Assembly (NCBI GenBank): GCA_000499405.2 | Contig: HG738138.1 | Span: 10,600,888 to 10,664,887, forward strand | From: Onchocerca volvulus | Taxonomy: Eukaryota; Nematoda; Chromadorea; Rhabditida; Onchocercidae | DNA length: 64,000 nt | Direction of reading: 5' to 3' | Part shown: one piece after another, positions 51,333 through 63,300 of the stretch | Numbering within the stretch: position 1 is the first letter of the stretch | Layout of the letters: each line of letters begins with the position of its first letter | Program-made: the position numbers and the translations under genes | The notes under the pieces: model-generated | What the model saw: only the letters and a program-made list of their open reading frames with translations | Told to the model about the DNA's origin: nothing | Databases searched by the model: none

Positions 51333-54300
51333 ATGGGTAATTCTGGGAGTAAAATTAATTTTCGCAAAGCAGTGATCGAACTTACAACAAAAAAATCGAA
51401 AATAGAAGAGGATGCGTTTTGGGAAGAGTTATGGGGCTCTACTATGAACAGTGCTGCGGATATTTTTGCACTAATCACAGCGGGCGATGTTAGTCTGATG
51501 CTTTCGGGAATTATCTGATTTGGCTAGTAAAGATCAGAGAAAATTTTTAGTAATTATGCATTTGAATAGTGTTAATGGTTAGCAACATGCAAGAAATTAG
51601 ATCAATGTATCCATGGGACATCATTTTTTTCAAAACAAATTTTTAATTGCCCTCATTTCGAGGATATTTTCAGGTCCGTTCATTGCGTGATAATTCTCCA
51701 AACAACCTGGCAGCTTTGTGTTATAAAACTGTGAATCGAATAACGACAGCATGTAATTTTCTGTCATCCATATCGCCAACAGAGGTATTTTGGATTTGTT
51801 CTTAAATTCGGTCAGAAAATTAAATCTTCGATCACTATGCAAAAACTTCGAATCATTTAATTACTCAATTCGGTTGTGCAAAATTTTTTTTATCCTTTCT
51901 GGCTTGATGAAGCTTATTGGAATTCTTGGCCAAGCCAAGTTTTCGCTGCCACTTTGAATTTCGAAAAAGTTTGAGATGCAGTACTTAATTATGAAATTTT
52001 TTTGATTCGAAAGCACGAAATTTTTTTATTAGGTACTGAATTGTGTTCGACTTCTAACAAGAATTTGTCCATACTTATTCGAAGACTCAGACTGGAAAGG
52101 ATTCTTTTGGTCATTACCACCAGCAGAAGAAAACGAACAGTTTCCCCATCAGCCATTAGCATGCACACTGATATCTGCTCTCACCGATTTACTCTTTCGT
52201 CCTGAATTCACCGTTTCATCTCTTAGAAACCATTCGGTACTGCTTACTTTTATTCAAAGAAATATTTTTAATGAAAGGAAACAGCATATTTGAGGTCATG
52301 GAGGATTTATTTATCTTTCACTGACATGTGAGATTAATATTTAAGCCCTCCATTAGTTTTTCGATAATTTCACAAATTATTTTATATTTACTTTCCTCAT
52401 TTCAGCGGCGAATTATCATTTTTAGTTTTCAGGGAGGCTCGGATGATTTAAGTACAATTGATAGCTGTGAATATATATGGGAAGCTGGCGTTGGTTTTGC
52501 GACGAAACCACCGCAAATAGCCGAACATGATCAGCGGCGGACTGAAATTCTCAAACTTTTGCTCACATGCTTTTCAGAAGTCATCTATGTCCCAGTTATT
52601 GGTAAGATTTGAATTAAAGAGGTTCAGTTTCGTCAACTTGTTTGCTACATAGTTAAAGGGGTAGAAGGATGTATTTGTTGTCATCACTCCAGCTTTAGAA
52701 ATTATCATCGTTGCAAGTACAACATTTTAATAATACATTTAGGACTTCTGAAGTTAGACTTGGATTATGACAGTAAATTGTTTTCTTAATTTCAGATGAA
52801 AATAGAATGAGATGGATAGCGAGATTCACATCTGCAGAAAATCGTCATGTTCTACCGCTTTTTACTTCGCTGCTTAATGTGATTTGCGCATATGATCCGA
52901 TTGGTTACGGTGTACCTTATAATTATTTGCTTTTTACGGACAGCAGAGAACCACTTATGCAGACTGCATTGCAAGTACTTATCGTGTGCTTGGATAGTGA
53001 GACACAATCGTCTGACAAAGTAATAGCCTTTCCAAAAAATTGTTGAAAGTTAACTTTCAGATGCATAATTTGTGTAGAGGAATCAATTTCAGAAAAACGA
53101 GTATGCTGACAATTTTTTCATTAATTATTTGTCAAGGATTCATCGCGAAGAGGACTTTGAATTCATGTTGAAAGGCATGACTCGTTTATTGACCAATCCA
53201 TTAGTTGCTACGTATCTTCCGAATTCTACAAAAAAAATAACATGTCATCAGGAGCTCCTCGTTTTGCTCTGGAAATGCTGTGAATATAATCAGGTGATGG
53301 TTTATTGATTTTTTTTTTTTTTACTGATACTAGACATTTTAATTTTATGCACATGTTCAAGATTTCGTACAGTACTTTGAAAACATAATATTTCAGAAAT
53401 TCATGTTTTATTTATTGAAAACAAGTGATGTTCTGGAAGTGCTTGTACCGATATTATTTCACGTTACTGCTTCTCGCAATGATCCAGGTGTGAAATATGG
53501 AGTATTTTTAGATTTGTTATGTTAAAGTTTTCAGAAAGGCGATAGGATAGATCTGTTATATTTTTACTGAGCATAATTTGCAGCTCGTGTTGGTTTGATA
53601 CATATGGGTGTTTTCATTATTCTATTATTAAGTGGTGAACGAAACTTTGGTGTACGTTTAAATAAACCCTACACTCCACGGGCAGCTATCGACGTACAGT
53701 CATTCACTGGAACACATGCAGATTTGCTTATCCTTGTATGTTATCAAGGTTGAATTCTTAAGTATTTAGTATTTGAAAAGTGGATTTAGACTGATTTTGT
53801 TATAAAATATCAGTTGTATAAGTAAGAAGTATTATTTTACTTTTTCTTTTTTTCTTCTTTTTTTTTTTTTTATCTTAAATAATAATTGCCTTTGTTTTTT
53901 ACGATTTGACCTGTATTAATTTGGATTATTGGTTTTTTTTTTTTTTTTGTTGTGTATTAATATAGAGATCTTCTGGTCATTAGTACATCGCTTTCAATAT
54001 TATCAAAGTTATATATATATGAAAGATTTTCAAATTACTCAGAAATGTATGTTATATCACCAGAAGAGTGAACTATTGCAGGTGTTCCACAAATTGATAA
54101 CTACAGGCAATCACAGATTGCAATCACTTTTCGACTGTCTTCTAACAATTATTGTTAACGGTTTGTTTTCTATTGCATTATCAGATGAGGATTAAAAATA
54201 ATAATAAGATCAAGATCGTGATAAGGAGACAAAGAATGAGGTAATGCGATAACTAGATAACTAGTTATTTGCAGGTTGCGTAAACCATGAATAAGGTCAA

Positions 54301-57300
54301 CTTTATCTTCCATGTTTTTTTTGGTGTTCCAATATTCCATTACGTTTTCTAGTGACGATGCAAGTGGATGCGTTACAAACTAGCCCCTAGCTGTTTACGT
54401 TGTTTAGCTTTTTGTTAAACAGTAACACTTACTGTCTAAGTTTTAATAACTTGATTTTTTTTTTTTTTTTTTTTGCAGTGTCACCGTATTTGAAATCCAT
54501 TTCGATGGTTGCTGCTAATAAGCTTATTCATCTTATTGAGGCTTTTTCAACCCCATGGTTTTTATTTTCATCACCAACAAATCATCTTCTTATCTTTTTC
54601 CTTCTTGAAGTCCTCAATAATATTATCCAGTATCAGTTCGATGGTACTGTTTAAATTATACTTTTCTTCTCTCTGAAAGTTCTTTTAACAAATAATACGA
54701 GAGTCTTGTTGCTGACAGAACTACTCTAACTTGTGATGGGTCTCAGAAAAAGATTTTGATTGATCAGGAAGATTAGAATATTCACCTAAAATGTCAAGTA
54801 ACAATTAGTAGCATACAGTTCAGCACTCATTTTAATTGATTGTTTTTAGGAAATTCAAATTTGGTGTATACTATCATTCGAAAGCGCCAAGTATTTTATC
54901 AGCTAGCAAATCTATCATCTGATTCAGCATATATCATGAAAATGCTACAAGGACGCAAAAACCGTAAAAATGATATAGTTGCTGAATCAAAGTCATCAAT
55001 TACTGATGAAAAACCTGTTAGTAGTAAGTTTTGGTGTGCCGAATTTATATTTATTCCCCACTTTTTAAAAGCAATTCGTGTATATTTTGAATTTTGGAAG
55101 GATGAGAAGTTGCTTAAGGTTTTGGTAAATTTTTATCAGTTAATGTTGCAGTAATCATTGTCGGGAATTTTGTGGAAATTTCTTAGAAATTTTTTGGGAG
55201 GAGTTTTGTTGTATTCAATTGGACGGCGATTGTAGAGAGGGGTAAAATAAATACTTTATCAAACACAGTGGGTAATATTACAACGCGATCAACGTAAAAT
55301 AAAGTGAAATATAAAAAAAAAAAGGGGTTAGGAGTGATGAGATTGAAAATTTCGTGATGTCGATTGAAGAAGATGATGATGATGATCCCAGTAGACTGCA
55401 CTGTGGAATATATGTAGTAGTTTGGAGTAAGAGTGGCATCAGGCACATTACAACGATCAAAAATTTCGATTCAGTGCAGGAAGTGATTTAAGATATAATT
55501 AAATTAGATGTGTAATCAGCACAAGATTGTAACAGTTGATACATTGCCGGAAATGAGTTTAAGACATGATTATACAATTAATCTAGCGCAAGATTATTAA
55601 AACAATAACCGAAAGGAAATTTAAGATATAATTAATCAAAGGTGTAATTGCTTAAATGTCTAGAAAGCAAACATTTCGAATGTTTCGACACTTCCGACCG
55701 AAGAGTTCTTTAAAAGAGGGAGAGTTTGGGGTTTATAACGAAAGGATCTTTGTTGAGTAACTTTTTCTATTTTGTTTTGTCTATTAAGTGAGCTTGTAAT
55801 AAACTCATAGGAATAGTGACAGTTTCTCTTCGATGAGAGGTGTCAAGACAGTGTTGACAAAACATAGATTTAATAAGATCAAGCTTCAGTTAGATTGCGA
55901 TCAATACAATTGATATCGTCACAATACTTATACCAAGGATAATCAATCTCCAGTGTTTGGTGTTTTCTGCGGTTTCGCTTTTAATAATTTTTGTAACCTC
56001 ATCGACTTAATTTCCCAATTGTTCTGCGGGCTCTTTTCCTTGCTGGCCAATCTGTTGTCACAGAGTGTCTGATTCTTGTTGATGACTCATTAAGTTAATT
56101 GCTTCTTGTTTGTATACTTAGATTTCCAATTCCGCATTGATTTTTTCGGTTTCAAATCCACTGATTATTCCTTTCTCGAAATCAACGAATTTCGTTTAGA
56201 TTTCATCCGACCGGTAAGGGGCGATCAGCAGCTTTCCTTCAACTTCCTTAGTCATAACATTGTTCCTTTGTAATAACAATTCGACTGTCGTTGTTGGATC
56301 AATAGGAGCAATCATGTAATTAATGATAACAGGATATTCCGATTTTGACAGATTCTTTCGTGTATTTCTTTTAGTCTTTTTCGAAATTCTTGCTGTAAGG
56401 TGTCCAAAACGTATTGGAACTTCGTGTTTTCTGGGTCGGACGTTTCTTTCGAATTAATTTCCTTCATCAGTAATTGATGTCTTGAAGGGCTATTTAATTT
56501 CATATCCCTTTACGAATTTTGACAATGTTCCTGTCATTTCCAACATCCATGTCAATAATGAAGTCCCCTTTTATTAGATATGGATTAATGAACCCACATT
56601 TTGGCGTATTGATCGTTTCATCTCTCATCCCGAACAAAGAAGATGTGTTTGGGTGTTATGTCCCGAACGTAAATAAGGTTTGCTACTCGTCTATGATGAG
56701 ATGATTTCCATATCAACGCATCAAATTTTTCGATCCTTCTATATAGGCAGTGTCTATGGCCTCCGTGCTATTTTATAAGACAATGCTGGTATTGGTAATA
56801 CATTTCCCTTTTTGAGTTGTGCATTTTTCTGTGTTTCCTTTCGTCAGCACGAAGTTTGTTGTTGACTAATATTTGGTTCCTATCCATCCATAAGAATATG
56901 TATGTTATTACTTGTTGTCCACTTGTCCGGAGAGAATCATTGTTATCAATTATAAGTTCCTTCGCAGAGCGCTCAGTTTGTTTTTTTCTTGTTGAAGTTT
57001 GTTGTTGAGTAGTGATAGTCCTAGGTTCTTCTGCTGTTGAATCTTCTCGTTTATCGTTCTCTCTTTTGTGTTGGATTTGTTGTTTCCGTGTAGCGCTTCT
57101 TGTTCGCCTTGCTATTGGTTCCTCTTCTTCGATTTGATCTACAGAATCTTGAAGTGGTATTGTCGAGATCTCATGTTGATTTGTTTCGAGAGAATATAAC
57201 ATGTTGGCTGGACGATTTAGGATTTTCGCATTGGGTAATTCTATTTGGACACTTCTGATTTTTCCATCGGCGCTTTCGTTAAGTTCTTTAATTTTGCCAA

Positions 57301-60300
57301 TTTCCATGTACCTCGTGGTGCTTCTGTTTCTTTCACTAACACTATTTCCCCTTTAGAGGGAACTCTTACTTCAACTTTTCTAGGCGATTTGTGTTCCATT
57401 CTTCCTTGCATATTTCCCAAAACATGTCGAGATTTTTCAGTGTGCTAGACAGTGCTTGATGAGCCTTTCTTGAGTATTTAGCCTGTAAGGAGTAAATTCA
57501 TCCTCGTCGTTCTCATCTTTAATTGATATTGATAGAAAAGTTTCGGGAGAGATAAAATCTATTGGATGGATAGTTATGGAATCATCAAAGTTTACGTAGG
57601 TTAATGGACCGAATATTCAGTATGCCTTCTATCTCCACCATCAGAGTTATTCAGTCTGTTTCATTTAACAATTTCCTTCCTGCAGCTCTTCTTAAAACCC
57701 TTTTATTAGCCCAATTATCCTTTCATGAATTCCTCCGCTCCAAGGAGCCTTTGGAATTATGTTCTTCCACTTCATTCCTCCCTTTGTTAGGAATTCTTTC
57801 TCTTAGATTTCTTGATCCGTTAAGAACTGACTAACGTTGTCGCTTAGTATCAATTCAGGATAACCACGTCGGGCTGCGAATCTTCTAAGAACATTCAGGA
57901 AACTTCCTGATTCGTAGCCGACGTGGTTATCCTGAACTAAGAACGTTCAGGAAACTTCCAGCAGACAAATCGTCTGCTATTTCTAAATGTACGGCTCTTG
58001 TTGTGAAACAGGTGAATAAGGCGATCCATCTTTTTGATAATCCAGTTTCGGTTTTGACCGATATGGGACTTAAGTAGTCTAGACCAACTCGAGCGAATGC
58101 TCCGGATATTTTGGCATGGTTGGTAATTTGAATGGTTTCGCCATCCACCGTTTGCAACCCATGCATTTATTCAATACTCGTTTGACTTCGGCTCTTCCTT
58201 TTGGTATCCAGAATGTTTTTCTTAATCTTGAAATTGTGTGAGCTACACCAGCATGATACATTTCTTCGTGCTTGTCTTGTATGATAAGTTCTGTTATGCG
58301 ATTGTGTCTGGGAAGATATGCTGGATGGAGGTTGAAGTCGTCCAGTTCCGGACTCTCTAATCGGGTTTCAATTCTCCACAATCCTTCCTCTTGGAATAAA
58401 TTCCATTTCCTTATTTCTTCTGCTGATATTCCTTCTGATTGTGCCTGTTTGAACAGATTCGTAATCTTCTAACGTAATTCGATTTTTAGTTGTTGGTACT
58501 TGCAACCAAGGAAATTTCCTTTTAGATGTCAAGTTCAAGAATTTCAAAACCCATACTGTAGTTCTCACTAACCTTGACATTTTGCTGAATCGATTTGCAT
58601 CCACGATTTTGATACTTGTTTTATTCATGTTTCGTTGAGTGACCAGTGCCAAAATTTCCTCGTTTTTTTGGTTGCTTTCGTAGCCGTCCTGCTCTTCGTC
58701 GATATTGTATTCCCACCGTGGCCGTTTTGATTGGTCCTTTTTTAACCATCTTGGTCCTTCCCACCATAGTTCGAAACTTGACAATTTGAGAGGATCTAAT
58801 CCTCTTGTAGCTACATCTGCTGGATTATTTTCACTTCGAATATATCGAAATGCAAACTTAGCCTTTCTTATTTCTTCGGTGCGGTTCTGTACGAATTTTG
58901 GTAAAAGACGTGAGTGATTTTTTATCCAGTGCAAAATGCATCGGGAATCTGACCATATGATTACTTCCGAGTGTTCCAAATCCATTTGTTTGATGACGAA
59001 CTGAGCAGCATGTACTCCGATGAGTACAGCTAAAATTCTTATTTGGTATAGTCGTGCCTTTAATGGGAGCGATTCGAGATTTAGCAAAAAATCAAAGACA
59101 CCTTGTTTTTCTTTGCACATACTGCGGCAGCGTATGAGACTGAAGAAGCATCAGTAATGACATGAATTATTGTTTCTGAAGGGTTAATTGCTGTACGTGG
59201 CAGTTCTTTCATGTGCACTGGCCATGTGCATGTGAGATCTTCCAATTTTTCATAGTCTTCATTACTTAGTGGTTGGTCCCAACCAATTTGTTTCTTCCAA
59301 AGACTTTGAAGGAATAATTTGATTGGTAGAATACAAGGAGTTAAGAATCCTAATGAATCATACTGTGAAGCCAAAAATTGCAAGATTGTTCGCTTGGTTG
59401 GTTCTCGATCGTCTTTCCAAGGTTTGGGATTTATTTGAATAACGTTCTTATTAGGGTTCCAGTAAATGCCAAGAATCTTCTTAATCTAAATTTCTTCGGC
59501 TCGATCTTGTTCGGGAATCCTGACATTAAAGTCTTTGTTATTGGGCAGAAATTCCCTTATATTCATTGAAGCGTCTCCAAAGATAGTTTTCATTTCTTTA
59601 TAATTTGCGAGAGCTTCGTATGTATCCTTGCTCGATAATATGATATTATCAACATAGAGATTTTTACTAATTTCGCGAGCGAGTTTACTTCCACGATTTT
59701 CTATGTGACAATTAAGTGTGGCTGATAGAAGAAAGGGCGATGATATTACTCCAAACGGGACTCGTTGAAAACAATAATGTTCTATGTTATCTTCTGTTAC
59801 TTGCCCTCGAATGTCCTTTAACCAAAGGAATCGAGTGCAATTTCTTTCTCTTGGGAGTAGCTCTAATTGCTAATAAACCTTTTCGATATCTGCCACTATA
59901 ACATTTTCCATCATTCGGAATCGGAGTTATATTCCTACTAAATCAGGAAATGTAATGGGTCCGCGATATAGGACATCATTTAAACTTTTCATCTCTCTTG
60001 TGTGAGATGATGCATCATAGACAATTCTAAGTTTCGTTGTGGCTTTGTTTGGCATTATAACTTCGTGGTGAGGTAGATTGTGTTTAATGCCAACCTGGTC
60101 CATTTCTGGACTTATTTTTTCGATGATATTGAAATGTAGTTGTTCTTGAATTGTTTCGTTGTATTTCAGGAAAAATTTTTCGTTGTTTTGAAACCTCCTG
60201 ATCAACGTTTTTGGTCGGCCCAAACATAAACCAAAGTTGTCGTTTAGCTTGAATTTAGTCTCTTTCCATGACCAAGTAACTTGATATCTACCATTGACTT

Positions 60301-63300
60301 TCTTGATGTTTTCTCTAAGCCTTTCTAACACATGTTGGTCATCGTGAAGATTTGGATCTTCTTGTATGCCTATGATTTCCATTTTCCAGAATCGATCTAT
60401 ATTTGAATTGGTGGTTTTTTTGTGGGCGTAAAAAGCTCTTGTTTTCACCCTGAATGCTGCCATTCTCTGTGTTGATGTCTAGGATATTGTCGTCGCCTTG
60501 CATGTTGTTCCATCCTGTATACGTGATTAGATCCCTTGAGTCGAAAAGCTCTTTATAATCGCTCTCTCGGAATTTGTTTATGTAGCCGCTTTCGGCTACA
60601 GTTGGACCGACTGTTAAGTTGACTAGAGAGAATCCTGAACTCATTGCGTGAGTTTTATTGAATTGAATGAATTTGAAGAAATAGTCAACTCCAATAATTA
60701 TGTCTGGTTTCTGCCAATGACCTGCCATGTCTTCTAGTGGCAATTGAGTCGATAGAAATGCCACATCGTATTGGTTCACAGGGATAATTTGTAGTTGATT
60801 CGTTAGATAAGTCACAATCGCAACTGTCAACGGGACAATTTCGTTATCCAAATGAGGCAGTCTTCATTTTCTCATAATCAACTTCATCTAGTTTTAGTCG
60901 ATTTGCTAGTTTCTTAGAGTAAAACTACGGCTTTTTCCGTAATTGCAGGGATGTCCAAATTGATTGTTTCAACTTCTTTACATAGAAGCAAAACATTCTT
61001 TCTCCTAGATTTTTTTGGTTTAGTATTGGGTTGACTGCTTTTATTGACGTTTTCTCTCTGTTCGGTTTGTCACATTGGGTGCTGTCCCTGTATTTAATAT
61101 GGCATAGCGCAGTATTGTATGAACCTTTGCAGTGGAAACATGAATACTTCCTTTTGCTGCAGTCACTCTCCTTATGTCCTGGATGAAAGCAATTTAAGCA
61201 AGTATTGTTTTCTCTCAAGCGTTCCATTCGCTGTTTGAGTGTGGGATAGATGTGGCATTTATTGTGCCAATGATCTTGCTTGCAAAAGGAACAATGTCTT
61301 CTTGTTTTTCCACTCTTGTTTGAGTTAGAATTCTCTTTTGCTTTATCTTTCGGTGGTATAGTTATGGCTAACGTCGAAGTTTCATTTCTAGCATGTTGCA
61401 AGTATGATCACGGCTTATTCTTGATTAGCCTTTGCTCCTCGATATTGAAAGACTGGCCCCTTAACATTTCTTCATTTCTCAGAACCAGCTTTCCGAGGAA
61501 ATCGCAATTTAGTTCCTGACCATGGCCCTTATTCTTCTTTTTGCCGGTAAAATCTAGGCAGTAAAATCTACCTAGAATCCAGACTTGTAATTTATTTTCG
61601 ATTATGATTTCGATACTGGATTGTTCTCGATTTTCGCCCATTGCTTCTAGTTCCGAAGTATTCTTTCGACGGCTTCAACTATTGCTTTCCGTTCTCGATC
61701 ATTTTTCTTGATCAAATGCAGCTCGTTGTAAAGCGATTTTTTGATTATGTGGGATTGTCCGAAGGACTTTCCTTATCACGTAATAATTTTCTGGGGTTAT
61801 GTCGTAGCCACTAATAGCTTCCGATTCGTCTCCTTTTAGACATGCCATTAAATAGTTGAGTTTTTGGATATCTGAAATGTTTTGTTGATGCACTGCTACT
61901 TCGAAACTACTCCAGAATCCTCTCCATTCTTTTGGGTTACCGCTTAATATAGGCGGTGTAACTGTGGCAAATTCACTGCTTGATGATGTGCCATTTTTGC
62001 TGATTCCTTTTAATGAGTTGGTTTTTCCTTTGTCTGGTGTCGGCCTCAGACGTTGAAGGACTAACTCGCAGTCATTTTTAGACATTTATAAAACTGTGAT
62101 CGCTTCTTTGCCTTCGTTTATTAAATTTAAAATACCTCTTTCATCGTCGACCATTTAAGCGCAATTTTCTTCTTCCTGTCTTCTTGTGGTGATCGGAATT
62201 TACTGGATATATTGTTTCCATTCTGCATTGACAGTTTAGAGCAATGTTTAATTCGAGACGCATGATTTTTTCTTCGATTATTCTTTTTTTGGCCTCGTAC
62301 TGCTGTTGGATTTCTTCTCTGATCACTATTTGGTCCAGCGGTGATAGGTACATTTGTTTGATTTCTTCGAGAAATTTTTCGATCTTCTCTTTCGTAGGTT
62401 GTGCTCCTTTGGTTATTACGGGCGATATTCTTATTCGTGGCACTGAAAAATTTGTCGGGAATTTTGTGGAAATTTCTTAGAAATTTGTTGGGGGAAGTTT
62501 TGTCGTATTCAGTCGGACAACAGTTGTAGAGAGAAGTAAAATAAATACTTTATCAAACACAATAGGTAACATTACAGCGCGATTAACGTAAAATAAAATA
62601 AAATATAAAAAAATGGGGGTCAGGAGTGATGAGATTGAAAGTTTCATGATGTCGATTGAAGAAGATGATGACGATGATCCTAGCAGACTGAATTGTGGAA
62701 TATATATAGTAGTTTGGAGTAGGTGTGGCATCAGGCATATTACAGCGTTCAAAAATTTCGATTCAATGCAGGAAAGGATTTAAGATATAATTAAATTAAA
62801 TGTGTGATTAGCACAAAATTGTAACAGTTGATACATTGCCGGAAATGAATTTAAGACATGATTATGCAATTAATCTAGCGCAAGATTATTAAAACGATTA
62901 TCAAAAGGAAATTTAAGAAATAATTAATCAAATGTGTAGTTGCTTAAATGTCTAGAGAGCAAACATTTCGAATGTTTGACAATCATCAGTAGTTTTGCAA
63001 GCGGATAGATTAGAATGAATTGTTAAACGACTGACATCGATTTCTAAAAACTGACCTCCCCATGTATTTTGCCTAAGTGAGTCGCAACAATTTAAATAAG
63101 TACATGTACTGTAGTACGGCTGTAATTATCACTTCATAAATTAGGAATATGGAATTAAAAAAAGAAAAAAATATAGGTGTGGAGAACAAGGCTAATATAA
63201 AGGCTACGCTGGCTGAAACGCCACAGGTATCAAAGATGACAGAAAAAGGAATGAATGATTTGGCACATGAAAATGATGGTGTGCAGGAAGGTTGGGTGGC

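Larger units (their letters stand above)
55159..62981 (-). mobile_element. BEL/Pao LTR retrotransposon (element 2) inserted antisense in a hid-1 intron
   Basis: Element boundaries are clear: TGTCGGGAATT at 55159 and GACA at 62981, flanked on both sides by the 5-base duplication ATCAT (55154-55158 and 62982-62986). Two LTRs of about 530 bases are in direct orientation. Internal coding order on the minus strand is Gag, zinc knuckle, protease, RT, RNase H, integrase, C-terminal domain, envelope-like. It is related in protein sequence to element 1 but has a different LTR. Frameshifts, stops and a fold-back in the integrase make it non-autonomous. It sits in the 55024-63176 intron of hid-1, transcribed oppositely. 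Confidence 0.93.
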
